A stretch of DNA of 6,281 nt from CBDUEF01 sp018063485 (GCA_037045435.1 JBAOID010000043.1:1-6281), one strand, 5' to 3'. Positions 1 through 5,436 are shown, counted from the stretch's first letter. Translations and numbers: made by a program. Notes: generated by a model from the letters alone, not told the origin.

Positions 1-44
1 CTCCTTGGCCATGCGGGGCCGGTCCCGCTTCCTGATCCGGCCTA

Positions 45-72
45 TTGACTATTGCACAGGGCGCGGTATGGT
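45..72 (+). promoter_or_regulatory. Sigma70-like promoter of the early operon
   Basis: A -35 box TTGACT (45-50, five of six consensus bases) is separated by 16 bp from a -10 box TATGGT (67-72). Transcription would start near 79, giving the first gene a leader of about 30 nt that contains its AAAGGA ribosome site. An inverted repeat TTGCAC (52-57) / GTGCAA (71-76) spans the spacer and -10 box, so a repressor bound there would block polymerase. Promoter and repeat are read directly; activity is inferred. Confidence 0.6.
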
Positions 73-76
73 GCAA

Positions 77-91
77 GGGTCAAAATGACCC
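77..91. promoter_or_regulatory. Inverted-repeat operator candidate at the early promoter
   Basis: GGGTCA (77-82) and TGACCC (86-91) form a perfect 6-bp inverted repeat around an AAA spacer. It covers the expected transcription start, just before the start codon of a ribbon-helix-helix protein. Proteins of that fold commonly bind such short repeats and repress their own operon, so autoregulation is the natural reading. The repeat is certain; the binding is inferred. Confidence 0.45.
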
Positions 92-108
92 CCAAAGGAC
101 CCCCAAGA

Positions 109-240
109 ATGTCTGCGATAAAGATCAGGTTGACCGATGAAGATCGGGCAGAAATCAAGGCGGCTGCGACCATCATGCGCCTGCCTTTGGCTACTTTCAT
201 GCGCCTTGCGGCCTTGAAAATGGCCCGTGAAAATGGATGA
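109..240 (+). CDS. Small ribbon-helix-helix DNA-binding protein (Arc/CopG/MobC-like)
   Basis: This 43-aa protein begins MSAIKIRLTDEDRAEI. The pattern fits a ribbon-helix-helix fold: a short basic strand with alternating hydrophobics (residues 3-8, AIKIRL), a first helix (about 10-22), a turn at RLP, and a second helix (about 27-40, ATFMRLAALKMA). Such proteins dimerise and place the strand pair in the DNA major groove, acting as phage or plasmid repressors or relaxosome accessory factors. I chose the ATG at 109 because AAAGGA lies 9 nt upstream. An in-frame ATG at 85 would fall inside the operator and almost at the transcription start. It is first in an operon and overlaps the next gene by 8 bp, suggesting coupled translation. 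Likely role: autorepressor of the early operon. The fold is called from pattern only. Confidence 0.65.
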   Translation: MSAIKIRLTDEDRAEIKAAATIMRLPLATFMRLAALKMARENG

Positions 241-619
241 CCCCGACTTCCCGGCCCCCGGCCCGGACTATCGGCAAGAACGCATGGGGGCCGCTACGGA
301 GCGTGGCATCGCTTACCTCAACGCCTGCGCCACCGTGTCCCCGGAAGGTGCGGCCTGGGCTGCATATGACTGGCTGCAGGTCCATGCCGCAGGGATGCCT
401 TATGTCGCCCTGACCGAAACAGCCAGCCGCGAAGATGCAAGGTTCTGGGCTGAGACAGCCACGCCGCCAGAGCTTGAGGCCTTCGCCCTTGCAGCGATGG
501 ACCGTCTTGCGCCTGCGCCATTCGCATCCCGGCAGATCAAGCGGCTTGTCGCGGCTTTGTGGGGGCGCATGTCCCCGGCGGAGCGGCAAGCCTTCAAGGA
601 ATGGATCACCAAGCAATGA
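233..619 (+). CDS. Hypothetical protein in the early phage operon
   Basis: This gene encodes 128 aa from ATG 233; an in-frame GTG at 227 would add two residues. I do not recognise the family. The N-terminus is acidic and proline-rich (DDPDFPAPGPDY). The rest looks helical and alanine-rich, with several Trp residues (WAAYDW, FWAETA, LWGRM) and a charged C-terminal helix (MSPAERQAFKEWITKQ). No signal peptide, membrane segment or catalytic motif is visible, so a soluble cytoplasmic protein is likely. It overlaps the RHH gene by 8 bp at its start and the NTPase gene by 4 bp (ATGA, 616-619) at its end. It is therefore probably translated with the replication protein and may be a small partner such as a loader or accessory factor; that role is inferred from position only. 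Confidence 0.7.
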   Translation: MDDPDFPAPGPDYRQERMGAATERGIAYLNACATVSPEGAAWAAYDWLQVHAAGMPYVALTETASREDARFWAETATPPELEAFALAAMDRLAPAPFASRQIKRLVAALWGRMSPAERQAFKEWITKQ

Positions 620-1350
620 CACCGGAAGACGGAACCAGCGCTTCGGCGCGCGCCAATGATGATTTTGCGGATTTCGACGCGGGCTATCGCTTCGGCCAAT
701 ACAGCGATGACGATTTCAGCGCGGCAGACTTTGCCCCGTCCACCCCGGAAGCCCCGGCGCAGGATGGCCCCTTGCCGCCGCCTTTCCCGCTGGACGGGAT
801 CGACCTTCTAAGTCCCCCCGGCTTTGTCGGCGACGTGGCCGCCTGGATCGACAGCCAGTGCCGTTATCCCCGCCGTCGCTTGGCCGTGGCCAGTGCCATC
901 GTCACGGTCGGCAACATCGGCGGGTTGCGCCATGAGGACGCGCTTGATGGGGTCACGGCCAACATGCTGGCGTTTTGCGTGGCCGCGTCTGCCACCGGCA
1001 AGGAAGCGGTTCAACAGGCCATGGCTGATTTGCATGTGGCCGCTGGAGTTCACCTTGCCATGCAGGGGGGGATCAAGTCGGAGCAGGAGATCATGCGCAA
1101 CCTGATCGAGCATCAGGCGGCCTATTACATTGTGGACGAGATCGGCATCTTTCTGGGCAAGGTCCGCAATGCCCAAAAGCGCGGCGGCGCGGCCTATCTG
1201 GAAGGCGTATTCGGGGCCATCATGTCGGCCTATTCCAAGGCCGGGGCGCGGCTGATTCTTGGCGGCGACACCAAGCGCGAGTTGCGCGCCAAGTTCGGGG
1301 CCATGCTGGCCAAGGCCGAGGATGACGGGTGCACCACAAGACAAGCGTGA
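616..1350 (+). CDS. Replication P-loop NTPase (DUF3987-like), N-terminal ATPase part; frameshifted
   Basis: This is the first part of a protein of about 507 aa once one frameshift is corrected. Residues 1-60 are an acidic, proline-rich tail. An ATPase core follows, with a degenerate Walker A (ASATGKE, residues 124-130) and a Walker B (YYIVDE, 170-175), then a segment with IMSAYSK and GGDTKREL. The layout recalls phage and plasmid DUF3987-type helicase or primase-associated proteins, so a helicase or initiator at the phage origin is the likely role. The ATG at 616 overlaps the previous stop (ATGA); an in-frame ATG at 601 is an alternative. True coding in this frame ends near 1330. The last six residues (CTTRQA) before TGA 1348-1350 are out of frame. 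Removing one G from GGG 1327-1329 gives DDGAPQDKRD and joins the next part smoothly. The family name comes from pattern memory; the P-loop call is firmer. Confidence 0.75.
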   Translation: MTPEDGTSASARANDDFADFDAGYRFGQYSDDDFSAADFAPSTPEAPAQDGPLPPPFPLDGIDLLSPPGFVGDVAAWIDSQCRYPRRRLAVASAIVTVGNIGGLRHEDALDGVTANMLAFCVAASATGKEAVQQAMADLHVAAGVHLAMQGGIKSEQEIMRNLIEHQAAYYIVDEIGIFLGKVRNAQKRGGAAYLEGVFGAIMSAYSKAGARLILGGDTKRELRAKFGAMLAKAEDDGCTTRQA

Positions 1351-2140
1351 CCACTTGGCCCGTATGGTCAAGATGGTGGATGACGGGCTGGAACGGCCCT
1401 TCCTGTCGCTGGTGGGCTACACAACGCCCGGCACCTTCGACGGCATCATGGACGGCGAAACAGCCACGCAGGGCTTCGTGGGGCGGTCACTGATCATCCT
1501 TGAACGGGATTATAACCCGGAGGCTCGTGAAGGCTTCAAGAAGCGTCCGTTGCCCACGCATATCGCCATGCGGCTGACCCAGCTTTTCAGCGGCGGGTCC
1601 TTCAGCATGTTTGACGGGCAGTCTGGCCGGGTGGAGTTTGCCGGGTCGCGCGATGTGGTCGAGACCACGGAGGACGCGGCCAAGATGATGGGCCAGATTT
1701 CCCGGTGGCTGCATTCCTATGCCGACGAAATGGAGCAGCACACGGGCGAGGCATCGGTGGCGCTGATCCGGCGCAGCTATGAAATGATTGCCAAGGTCAG
1801 CTTTATCCTGGCCATCCCGACAGGCGTCAGAACCGCCGATCATGTGCGCTGGGCCTTCGCGTATGTGCGGGCAGAACTGGACGCCAAGATCAAGCTGGTC
1901 TTCGCCAATGACAACGCCAAGGCCCGCCCCGAGGATGCCATGGCGGCCCGGATTCTGAACTTCATGGACCCGGACAACGGAACGACAAGCGCAGTCCTGG
2001 CCGACAGGATGCACATTTCCGGGGCCAAGGCCGACGAACTTCTGACCAAAATGGAGCGGCAGGGCCTAGTTTGCAAATTAGTCTCGAAACGGACCTATAA
2101 AGGTTTGCAAATTTGCAAATGGCGGCCTGCGCAGGTCTGA
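1331..2140 (+). CDS. Replication P-loop NTPase, C-terminal part with winged helix (after frameshift)
   Basis: This is the downstream 269 aa of the same protein, one frame over (+1). It begins APQDKRDHLARMVKMVDDGLE and continues with a conserved-looking core, including PFLSLVGYTTPGTFDGIMDG and GFVGRSLI, the kind of beta-strand and loop region that follows Walker B in these NTPases. The last 70 or so residues (ARILNFMDP...SAVLADRMHISGAKADELLTKMERQGLV...) form a winged-helix DNA-binding domain, suiting a protein that binds the repeats just downstream. If translated alone it could start at ATG 1364, but no good ribosome site precedes it and the ATPase motifs would be lost. The upstream and downstream parts sum to exactly 508 codons after removal of one base, which supports a single ancestral gene. 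Confidence 0.75.
   Translation, partial: APQDKRDHLARMVKMVDDGLERPFLSLVGYTTPGTFDGIMDGETATQGFVGRSLIILERDYNPEAREGFKKRPLPTHIAMRLTQLFSGGSFSMFDGQSGRVEFAGSRDVVETTEDAAKMMGQISRWLHSYADEMEQHTGEASVALIRRSYEMIAKVSFILAIPTGVRTADHVRWAFAYVRAELDAKIKLVFANDNAKARPEDAMAARILNFMDPDNGTTSAVLADRMHISGAKADELLTKMERQGLVCKLVSKRTYKGLQICKWRPAQV
2070..2120. repeat. Three copies of TTTGCAAAT at the 3' end of the NTPase gene
   Basis: TTTGCAAAT occurs at 2070-2078, 2104-2112 and 2112-2120. The last, with the preceding A, forms the 10-bp palindrome ATTTGCAAAT (2111-2120). Two copies encode related residues (VCK and ICK) in the winged-helix wing, so coding constraint may explain part of it. Three copies in 51 bp beside the origin candidate suggest possible protein-binding sites. 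Confidence 0.5.
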
Positions 2141-2400
2141 TCCGGCCATCTTCCACATATCTTCCACACGGAAAAAGAAGATTAAGTGTTTGATATTGCT
2201 TGTGAAAAGCACATCTTCCACATCTTCCACATCTTCCACCTATATAGATACAGATATAGACACCCAGAGGACCCTATAAGGGGGTAGGAAATAGAGAAAT
2301 AGAGCATATAGAAGATGTGGAAGATGAAGATGATTAGAAGAATATACTATATATCAATATCTTAACTACTCTCAATCTTCCACAATCTTCCACAGCCCAA
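2141..2400. other. Candidate replication origin, AT-rich with iterons
   Basis: This non-coding stretch follows the NTPase gene directly. It is strikingly AT-rich against a GC-rich window, especially 2235-2270 (TATATAGATACAGATATAGA) and 2335-2370 (AATATACTATATATCAATAT), suiting a DNA-unwinding element. Eight copies of ATCTTCCAC flank and enter it, seven as TCTTCCACA, which matches the DnaA box TTATCCACA at seven of nine positions. The top strand is purine-rich over 2281-2340 and includes a tandem AAATAGAG (2289-2304). A 16-nt inverted repeat joins 2212-2227 and 2311-2326. Position beside a replication NTPase, iterons and AT richness together are classic origin signs. No function has been shown, and a partition or regulatory site remains possible. 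Confidence 0.6.
2148..2393. repeat. Iteron array: eight copies of ATCTTCCAC
   Basis: Direct copies lie at 2148-2156, 2159-2167, 2213-2221, 2222-2230, 2231-2239, 2375-2383 and 2385-2393; one inverted copy (GTGGAAGAT) is at 2317-2325. The three at 2213-2239 are perfectly tandem at a 9-bp period, while the outer pairs are spaced 11 and 10 bp. All copies are exact over nine bases. Seven are followed by A, and the copy at 2231 by C. Exact conservation in non-coding DNA indicates selection for protein binding. Confidence 0.85.
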
Positions 2401-2565
2401 AAGTGTCAGCATCTTGGCGGTAGCCCCAGAATGTCAGTTAGGTGGCAGTTGCTTTTGTAAGCGCACCCCATGCCACTATCCCCAAGCGCGGCAGGGCGGC
2501 AGCCCGTGGATTCCTCCCTCCACAGCCGCGCGCCTTTCACCAGGGAGACGGGAGGAGCCACTGCT
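2401..2565. other. GC-rich leader before the second operon
   Basis: Between the origin candidate and the next gene I see no convincing coding sequence. TGTCAG occurs at 2404-2409 and 2433-2438. A weak promoter-like pair, TTGCTT (2449-2454) and CACTAT (2474-2479), has a 19-bp spacer, which is longer than usual. A strong ribosome site GGAGGAG (2551-2557) lies 8 nt before ATG 2566. A longer in-frame reading from 2470 exists but has no ribosome site and an unpersuasive composition. A promoter for the 2566-4099 block must lie here or further upstream, but none is clear. Confidence 0.35.
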
Positions 2566-2946
2566 ATGATCACCTACCACACCGTCTGCATCCGCCCAGT
2601 GATGCCGCCCAAGCCCCTGTCCAGCACCTACCGCGAAAAGCTGATCGCACGGTTCGGGCGGGTGCCCTCCATGCAAGAACTCGCACGGCTGGAGCAAGGC
2701 CAGCCGCCCACGATGCGCAAGTATGTGCCGCGGAGTGACCAGAGCAACCCGAACGTCGCCAAGGGCATCGCAACCCGCGACAACATCATGCAGGTCCTCA
2801 CACAGCCCATGACCTGCCACGACGTGGCCTATGCCCTCAACCGCACCCGCCAGCTTATCAACCGGCACCTCGTCATCCTGAAGGCCGAAGGCAAGGTAAC
2901 GCCGCGCAAGGTCAAGGGCGTCAATGTGTGGGAGGCGGTGGAGTGA
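2566..2946 (+). CDS. Winged helix-turn-helix protein
   Basis: This gene encodes 126 aa. The start at 2566 is set by GGAGGAG 8 nt upstream. The N-terminal half (residues 1-65) has basic, proline-rich stretches and a short helical segment (YREKLIARFGRVPSMQELARLEQG). Residues about 70-126 read as a winged helix: a first helix (RDNIMQVLTQP), MTCHDVAYALN, a recognition helix (RTRQLINRHLVILKAEGKV) and a wing ending in VNVWEAV. This is the layout of phage MarR- or ArsR-like DNA-binding modules, in which a helix pair is followed by LKAEGKV and a strand. It is the first gene after the origin candidate and overlaps the methyltransferase by 4 bp (GTGA), so it may regulate the operon or act at the origin. 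I cannot place it in a named family. Confidence 0.75.
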   Translation: MITYHTVCIRPVMPPKPLSSTYREKLIARFGRVPSMQELARLEQGQPPTMRKYVPRSDQSNPNVAKGIATRDNIMQVLTQPMTCHDVAYALNRTRQLINRHLVILKAEGKVTPRKVKGVNVWEAVE

Positions 2947-3657
2947 TCATCCGCGAAGAGCGCATCGGCAACCAGCGCCTGCTGCTGGGGGATTGCCTTG
3001 CCGTGATGCCGACGCTGGGGCGGTTCGATGCCGTGGTGACGGACCCGCCGTATGGGATTGGGATATCCAGCACAGCGGACAAGAGCAGGCGGCAAGTGGC
3101 ATCGGTCGATACACAAAGCCGATCATCAACGATGACCGCGCGTTTGATCCCGCAGCCGTTTCTCGACTGCCCGAGAAGTGCTGATCGTGGGGTGCAGACC
3201 ATTTCCGAAGCCGCCTGCCAGAGGGCGGAAGGATGCTGGCATGGAACAAGCTGGGCGATTTGCCAGACATGGGTGACAGCTTTGCGAAACGTCGAGTTTG
3301 CGTGGCACTCGCGCACGGGCAAGGCGGATATGGCTTTCGCTGCACTTGGAAGGGCATGATTCGGGTCGGCTCAGGTGAACAAGGCAGGCCGCGTCACCAC
3401 CCGTCACAGAAGCCGATTGCCGTTATGGACTGGTGCCTGCGCCAAGTCGCCGGCGCAAGACCATCCTCGACCCCTTCATGGGCAGCGGCACCACCCTAGT
3501 CGCCTGCCAGCGCATGGGCCGCCACGGCACCGGCATCGAACTGGACCCGGATTACTTCGACATCGCCTGCCGCCGTGTGGACGAAGCCGCCCGCCAGCCC
3601 GACCTGCTGATCCCCGAAACCCGCCAACAAGCGCCAGTGCAGGAGCAGCTGCTATGA
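2943..3657 (+). pseudogene. Beta-class DNA adenine methyltransferase, multiply frameshifted
   Basis: GTG 2943 (GGAGG at 2931-2935, 7 nt upstream) opens a site-specific DNA methyltransferase. The catalytic motif IV, TDPPYGIG, is at residues 33-40; the SAM-binding motif DPFMGSGTT comes near the C-terminus, followed by GTGIELDPDYFDIACRRV. DPPY placed before FMGSG is typical of beta-class enzymes, usually N6-adenine. Between them, readable blocks sit in different frames: YTKPIINDDRAFDPAAVSRL, WGADHFRSRLPEGGRMLAWN, VEFAWHSRTGKADM, WKGMIR and HPSQKPIAVMDW. Repairs are needed near 3092-3100 (missing base), 3179-3190 (in-frame TGA 3182-3184, likely a missing and an extra base giving CLIWGADHF), AAA 3287-3289 (extra A), 3333-3336 (missing base) and 3455-3464 (missing base). 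Repaired, it is about 238 aa, normal for the family. As written no active enzyme can be made. Confidence 0.8.
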
Positions 3658-3836
3658 GGCGGTCACTAGCTGAAGCCCTAGTCAACGCCATCATCGGGCT
3701 GATCGTCTCATGGCTTATCACATGGGCCGTGCTTGGCTTTACCCCCGCGCAAAGCATCGGCATAACGCTGATGTTCTTCGCCGTTTCCACAGCAAGAAGC
3801 TTCGCCGTGCGGGAAGCGTTCAGGAGGCTAGCATAA
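3654..3836 (+). CDS. Small two-helix phage membrane protein (DUF7220-like)
   Basis: This 60-aa protein begins MRRSLAEALVNAIIGLIVSW. Two hydrophobic segments, about residues 8-28 and 33-48, are separated by a short GFTPAQS turn, and a basic tail follows (ARSFAVREAFRRLA). The pattern of an N-terminal SL-EALVN, two membrane helices and RSF-x-REAFRRL resembles DUF7220 phage proteins of unknown role. It probably sits in the inner membrane. ATG 3654 overlaps the methyltransferase stop (ATGA), with AGGAG (3641-3645) 8 nt upstream. The family match is from memory of pattern; the membrane prediction is firmer. It is not a holin by any motif I can see, although small two-helix proteins can be mistaken for one. 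Confidence 0.75.
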   Translation: MRRSLAEALVNAIIGLIVSWLITWAVLGFTPAQSIGITLMFFAVSTARSFAVREAFRRLA

Positions 3837-4099
3837 TGCCCTGGCCATCAAACCCCGTACGCATTCGCGGAACCGACTACCCCAGCCAGAAAGCCGCAGC
3901 ACAGGCCCTTGGCGTAGGACAGAACACCATCACCAACGCGCTGGACGGGGGCTGGATTGACGAGGTAGGCTTGCGCAAGGGAGGGCAGCGTCCCAAGCCC
4001 TGCACCTATCGCGGGAAGCAATACCCCTCCAGAACCGCTGCGGCGTTGGCGTGTGGCGTTTCGGTGCAGAGGGTTTCGGCTGCCGTGACTGGCCGGTGA
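3836..4099 (+). CDS. Tandem NUMOD1-like helix-turn-helix protein without a nuclease
   Basis: This protein of 87 aa consists of two copies of one motif: VRIRGTDYPSQKAAAQALGV (residues 8-27) continuing GQNTITNAL, and CTYRGKQYPSRTAAALACGV (56-75) continuing SVQRVSAAV. Each has a short strand, G-x-x-YPS, an alanine-rich helix, a G-V turn and a second helix, as in NUMOD1-type DNA-binding modules usually attached to GIY-YIG or HNH homing endonucleases. No nuclease motif is present here, so it is either a stand-alone DNA-binding protein or the remnant of a homing endonuclease. The start overlaps the previous stop by one base (TAATG), and AGGAGG (3822-3827) is 8 nt upstream, so translation should be strong. 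The repeat is certain; the family name is moderately sure. Confidence 0.75.
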   Translation: MPWPSNPVRIRGTDYPSQKAAAQALGVGQNTITNALDGGWIDEVGLRKGGQRPKPCTYRGKQYPSRTAAALACGVSVQRVSAAVTGR

Positions 4100-4149
4100 A
4101 CGCCAGCGGTCATGCGGATGGAGCCGGGCTGGTTCCCCTATCGCCGCAA

Positions 4150-4186
4150 GCCGGGCAAGCCGTAAGCTTCAGCGGCGAGGCCCGGC
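4150..4186. other. Nested stem-loop between the early and packaging blocks
   Basis: GCCGGGC (4150-4156) pairs with GCCCGGC (4180-4186), and inside it GCCG (4159-4162) pairs with CGGC (4173-4176). A further direct copy of GCCGGGC lies at 4123-4129. There is no U-tract after the stem (AACTTGAAAC follows), so it is not a standard intrinsic terminator. It could slow polymerase or shield the end of the upstream message. The pairing is read directly; the function is a guess. Confidence 0.35.
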
Positions 4187-4189
4187 AAC

Positions 4190-4218
4190 TTGAAACAAAA
4201 CCTGACTTGGGATATATC
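4190..4218 (+). promoter_or_regulatory. Promoter-like element before the packaging genes
   Basis: TTGAAA (4190-4195) and TATATC (4213-4218) are separated by 17 bp and lie immediately before the small-terminase start at 4227. Transcription would begin near 4225, almost at the ATG, so the message would be nearly leaderless. No good ribosome site precedes that ATG, which is consistent. The -35 box matches five of six consensus bases and the -10 box four of six. This is inference from sequence only. Confidence 0.4.
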
Positions 4219-4226
4219 TTCTGATC

Positions 4227-4550
4227 ATGGCCAACCCGAACCCCAGTCCTGAAACGCGCTTCACGTCCAGCGGGAATCCGGCTGGCAAGACCGCCAAGCA
4301 GCGCCAAGATGAAGTCAAGGCGTCCGAGATTGCGGCCAGCCTTCGCCTGCGGGCACTTATCCGAATGCAGGAAAGGCTTGACAATGGGGAAATTGAGGCG
4401 GACGAAATTGTGAACAGCGACGCCCTGCGGCTGTTCAAAGACTCCGAAGACCGCGCCCACGGAACGCCTCGCCAGTCAGTGGAGCATAGCGGCCAAGGCG
4501 AGAACGGCGAGATCATCTTCAAGACCGTTTACCACACCAAGGATGGTTGA
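4227..4550 (+). CDS. Candidate small terminase subunit (DUF5681-like N-terminus)
   Basis: This gene encodes 107 aa. The N-terminus, MANPNPSPETRFTSSGNPAGK, carries the proline/glycine-rich GNPAGK motif seen in DUF5681-type phage proteins. A charged helical part follows (RQDEVKASEIAASLRLRALIRMQERLDNGEIEADEIVNSDALRLFKDSEDRAHGTPRQ), and then a short tail (GEIIFKTVYHTKDG). Small terminases bind phage DNA and hand it to the large subunit. The position directly upstream of the large terminase, with an 8-bp overlap, fits that role, and DALRLFKDSEDRAHGTP fits proteins found there. I cannot point to a DNA-binding helix-turn-helix, so the call rests on context and the N-terminal motif. The ATG at 4227 lacks a ribosome site; the next Met (about residue 49) would remove the conserved motif, so 4227 is kept. 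Confidence 0.6.
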   Translation: MANPNPSPETRFTSSGNPAGKTAKQRQDEVKASEIAASLRLRALIRMQERLDNGEIEADEIVNSDALRLFKDSEDRAHGTPRQSVEHSGQGENGEIIFKTVYHTKDG

Positions 4551-5436
4551 ATACGTCTACAACGTCCGCTGGTATCAGGAAGCGTTCCACCGCGCCTTGG
4601 TCGAACGCACCCACGACCGCCTGATTGCGATATGGCACCGACGCGCTGGCAAGGATGACGTGCTGCTGGACGCCATGCGCACGCTGGCCCTCAAAGACCC
4701 CGGCACCTACTGGCATTGCTTCCCGGAGCAAAAGCAGGCGCGCAAGGCGATCTGGAACGGCGTGAACGGCAACACCGGCAAGCGCCGCATCTTCGAGGCA
4801 TTCCCGCAGGCCATCATCAAGCGGATGCAGGACGATGACATGTTCATCGAACTGAAGAACGGGGCCACGTTCCAGCTGATCGGATCAGACCGCTACGACA
4901 GCACCGTGGGGTCAGGCCCAAAGGGCATCGGCTATTCGGAATGGGCGCTGTCCAACCCCGCAGCCTGGGCCTATCACCAGCCGATGATCCGCGAGACGAA
5001 AGGCTTCGCCGCGTTCATCACCACGCCACGGGGCAGGAACCACGCCAAGACGATGTTTGACAACGCGACCGGGCCGAACTGGTTTCGTGAAATTCTGAGC
5101 GTGGAGGACACGGGCGCGCTATCAGCTGAAGACCGGGCCGAGGCGCTGGCGGAATACGTTGGCCTGTATGGCGAGGACATGGGCTATTCGCTCTACAACC
5201 AAGAGTATTTGTGTGACTTCAACGCCGCCATTCTCGGCGCGTTCTACGCCCGCGAAATGCTGGCAATCCGCAATGAGGGGCGCATTGACGCCACGCTTGA
5301 GGCGCTGCCTGACAGGCCCGTGCATCGCGCCTGGGATATCGGGGTGCAGCGACGACACGTCAATCTGGTGGTTTCAGGTGGTCGGCGGCCAAGTGTTCAT
5401 CCTCGATTGCTACAGCACCAACGGCGTCGGGATTGA
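4543..5436 (+). CDS. terL: Phage terminase large subunit, ATPase half; frameshifted
   Basis: This is the packaging motor and nuclease that cuts concatemeric DNA and drives it into the procapsid. It starts MVEYVYNVRWYQEAF. Walker A-like RRAGKDD is at residues 33-39, a Walker B-like GIGYSEWA at about 128-135, and a coupling motif FITTPRGR at about 158-165. The YNQEYLCDFNAAILGAFYA linker before the nuclease domain is also typical. The first nuclease Asp is in RAWDIG (Asp265). After that the reading breaks: removing one G from GGGG 5341-5344 gives WDIGCSDDTSIWWFQ, while as written the frame runs about 30 spurious residues to TGA 5434-5436. It overlaps the small-terminase gene by 8 bp and lacks a clear ribosome site of its own, so coupled translation is likely. 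Confidence 0.9.
   Translation: MVEYVYNVRWYQEAFHRALVERTHDRLIAIWHRRAGKDDVLLDAMRTLALKDPGTYWHCFPEQKQARKAIWNGVNGNTGKRRIFEAFPQAIIKRMQDDDMFIELKNGATFQLIGSDRYDSTVGSGPKGIGYSEWALSNPAAWAYHQPMIRETKGFAAFITTPRGRNHAKTMFDNATGPNWFREILSVEDTGALSAEDRAEALAEYVGLYGEDMGYSLYNQEYLCDFNAAILGAFYAREMLAIRNEGRIDATLEALPDRPVHRAWDIGVQRRHVNLVVSGGRRPSVHPRLLQHQRRRD

Noticed and set aside
197..622. A long reading on the - strand opposite the 128-aa gene.
   Set aside because: It is a GC-rich antisense shadow; the + strand reading fits the operon overlaps.
1321..1350. Programmed +1 ribosomal frameshift in the NTPase gene.
   Set aside because: No recognised slippery codon with stop or stimulatory structure is visible, and the same one-G surplus occurs twice in terL, so an indel or miscall explains it more simply.
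808..1371. A 187-codon reading on the - strand opposite the NTPase.
   Set aside because: The + strand has Walker motifs and codon structure; the antisense reading shows no domain.
2148..2239. CRISPR array as an explanation of the ATCTTCCAC repeats.
   Set aside because: The units are only 9 bp, partly back to back, one is inverted, and there are no regular spacers.
2470..2565. A longer N-terminus for the winged-helix gene starting at 2470.
   Set aside because: There is no ribosome site at 2470, while GGAGGAG 8 nt before ATG 2566 is strong, and the added residues have unremarkable, non-domain composition.
3654..3836. Holin identity for the small membrane protein.
   Set aside because: No endolysin or spanin gene is nearby, and the sequence pattern fits DUF7220-like early-region proteins better.
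4112..4165. A 17-codon reading (MRMEPGWFPYRRKPGKP) in the same frame as the NUMOD1-like protein, after its stop.
   Set aside because: It is very short and lacks a ribosome site; it could be an old C-terminal tail beyond a nonsense change, but the upstream protein already looks complete with two full repeats.
4150..4186. Intrinsic terminator.
   Set aside because: The stem is good but no run of T follows it on the + strand.
4096..4224. A 42-codon reading from GTG 4096 overlapping the NUMOD1-like gene's stop (GTGA).
   Set aside because: The overlap is attractive but there is no clear ribosome site, the product matches nothing I know, and the frame runs through the GC-rich stem-loop. It is too weak to call.
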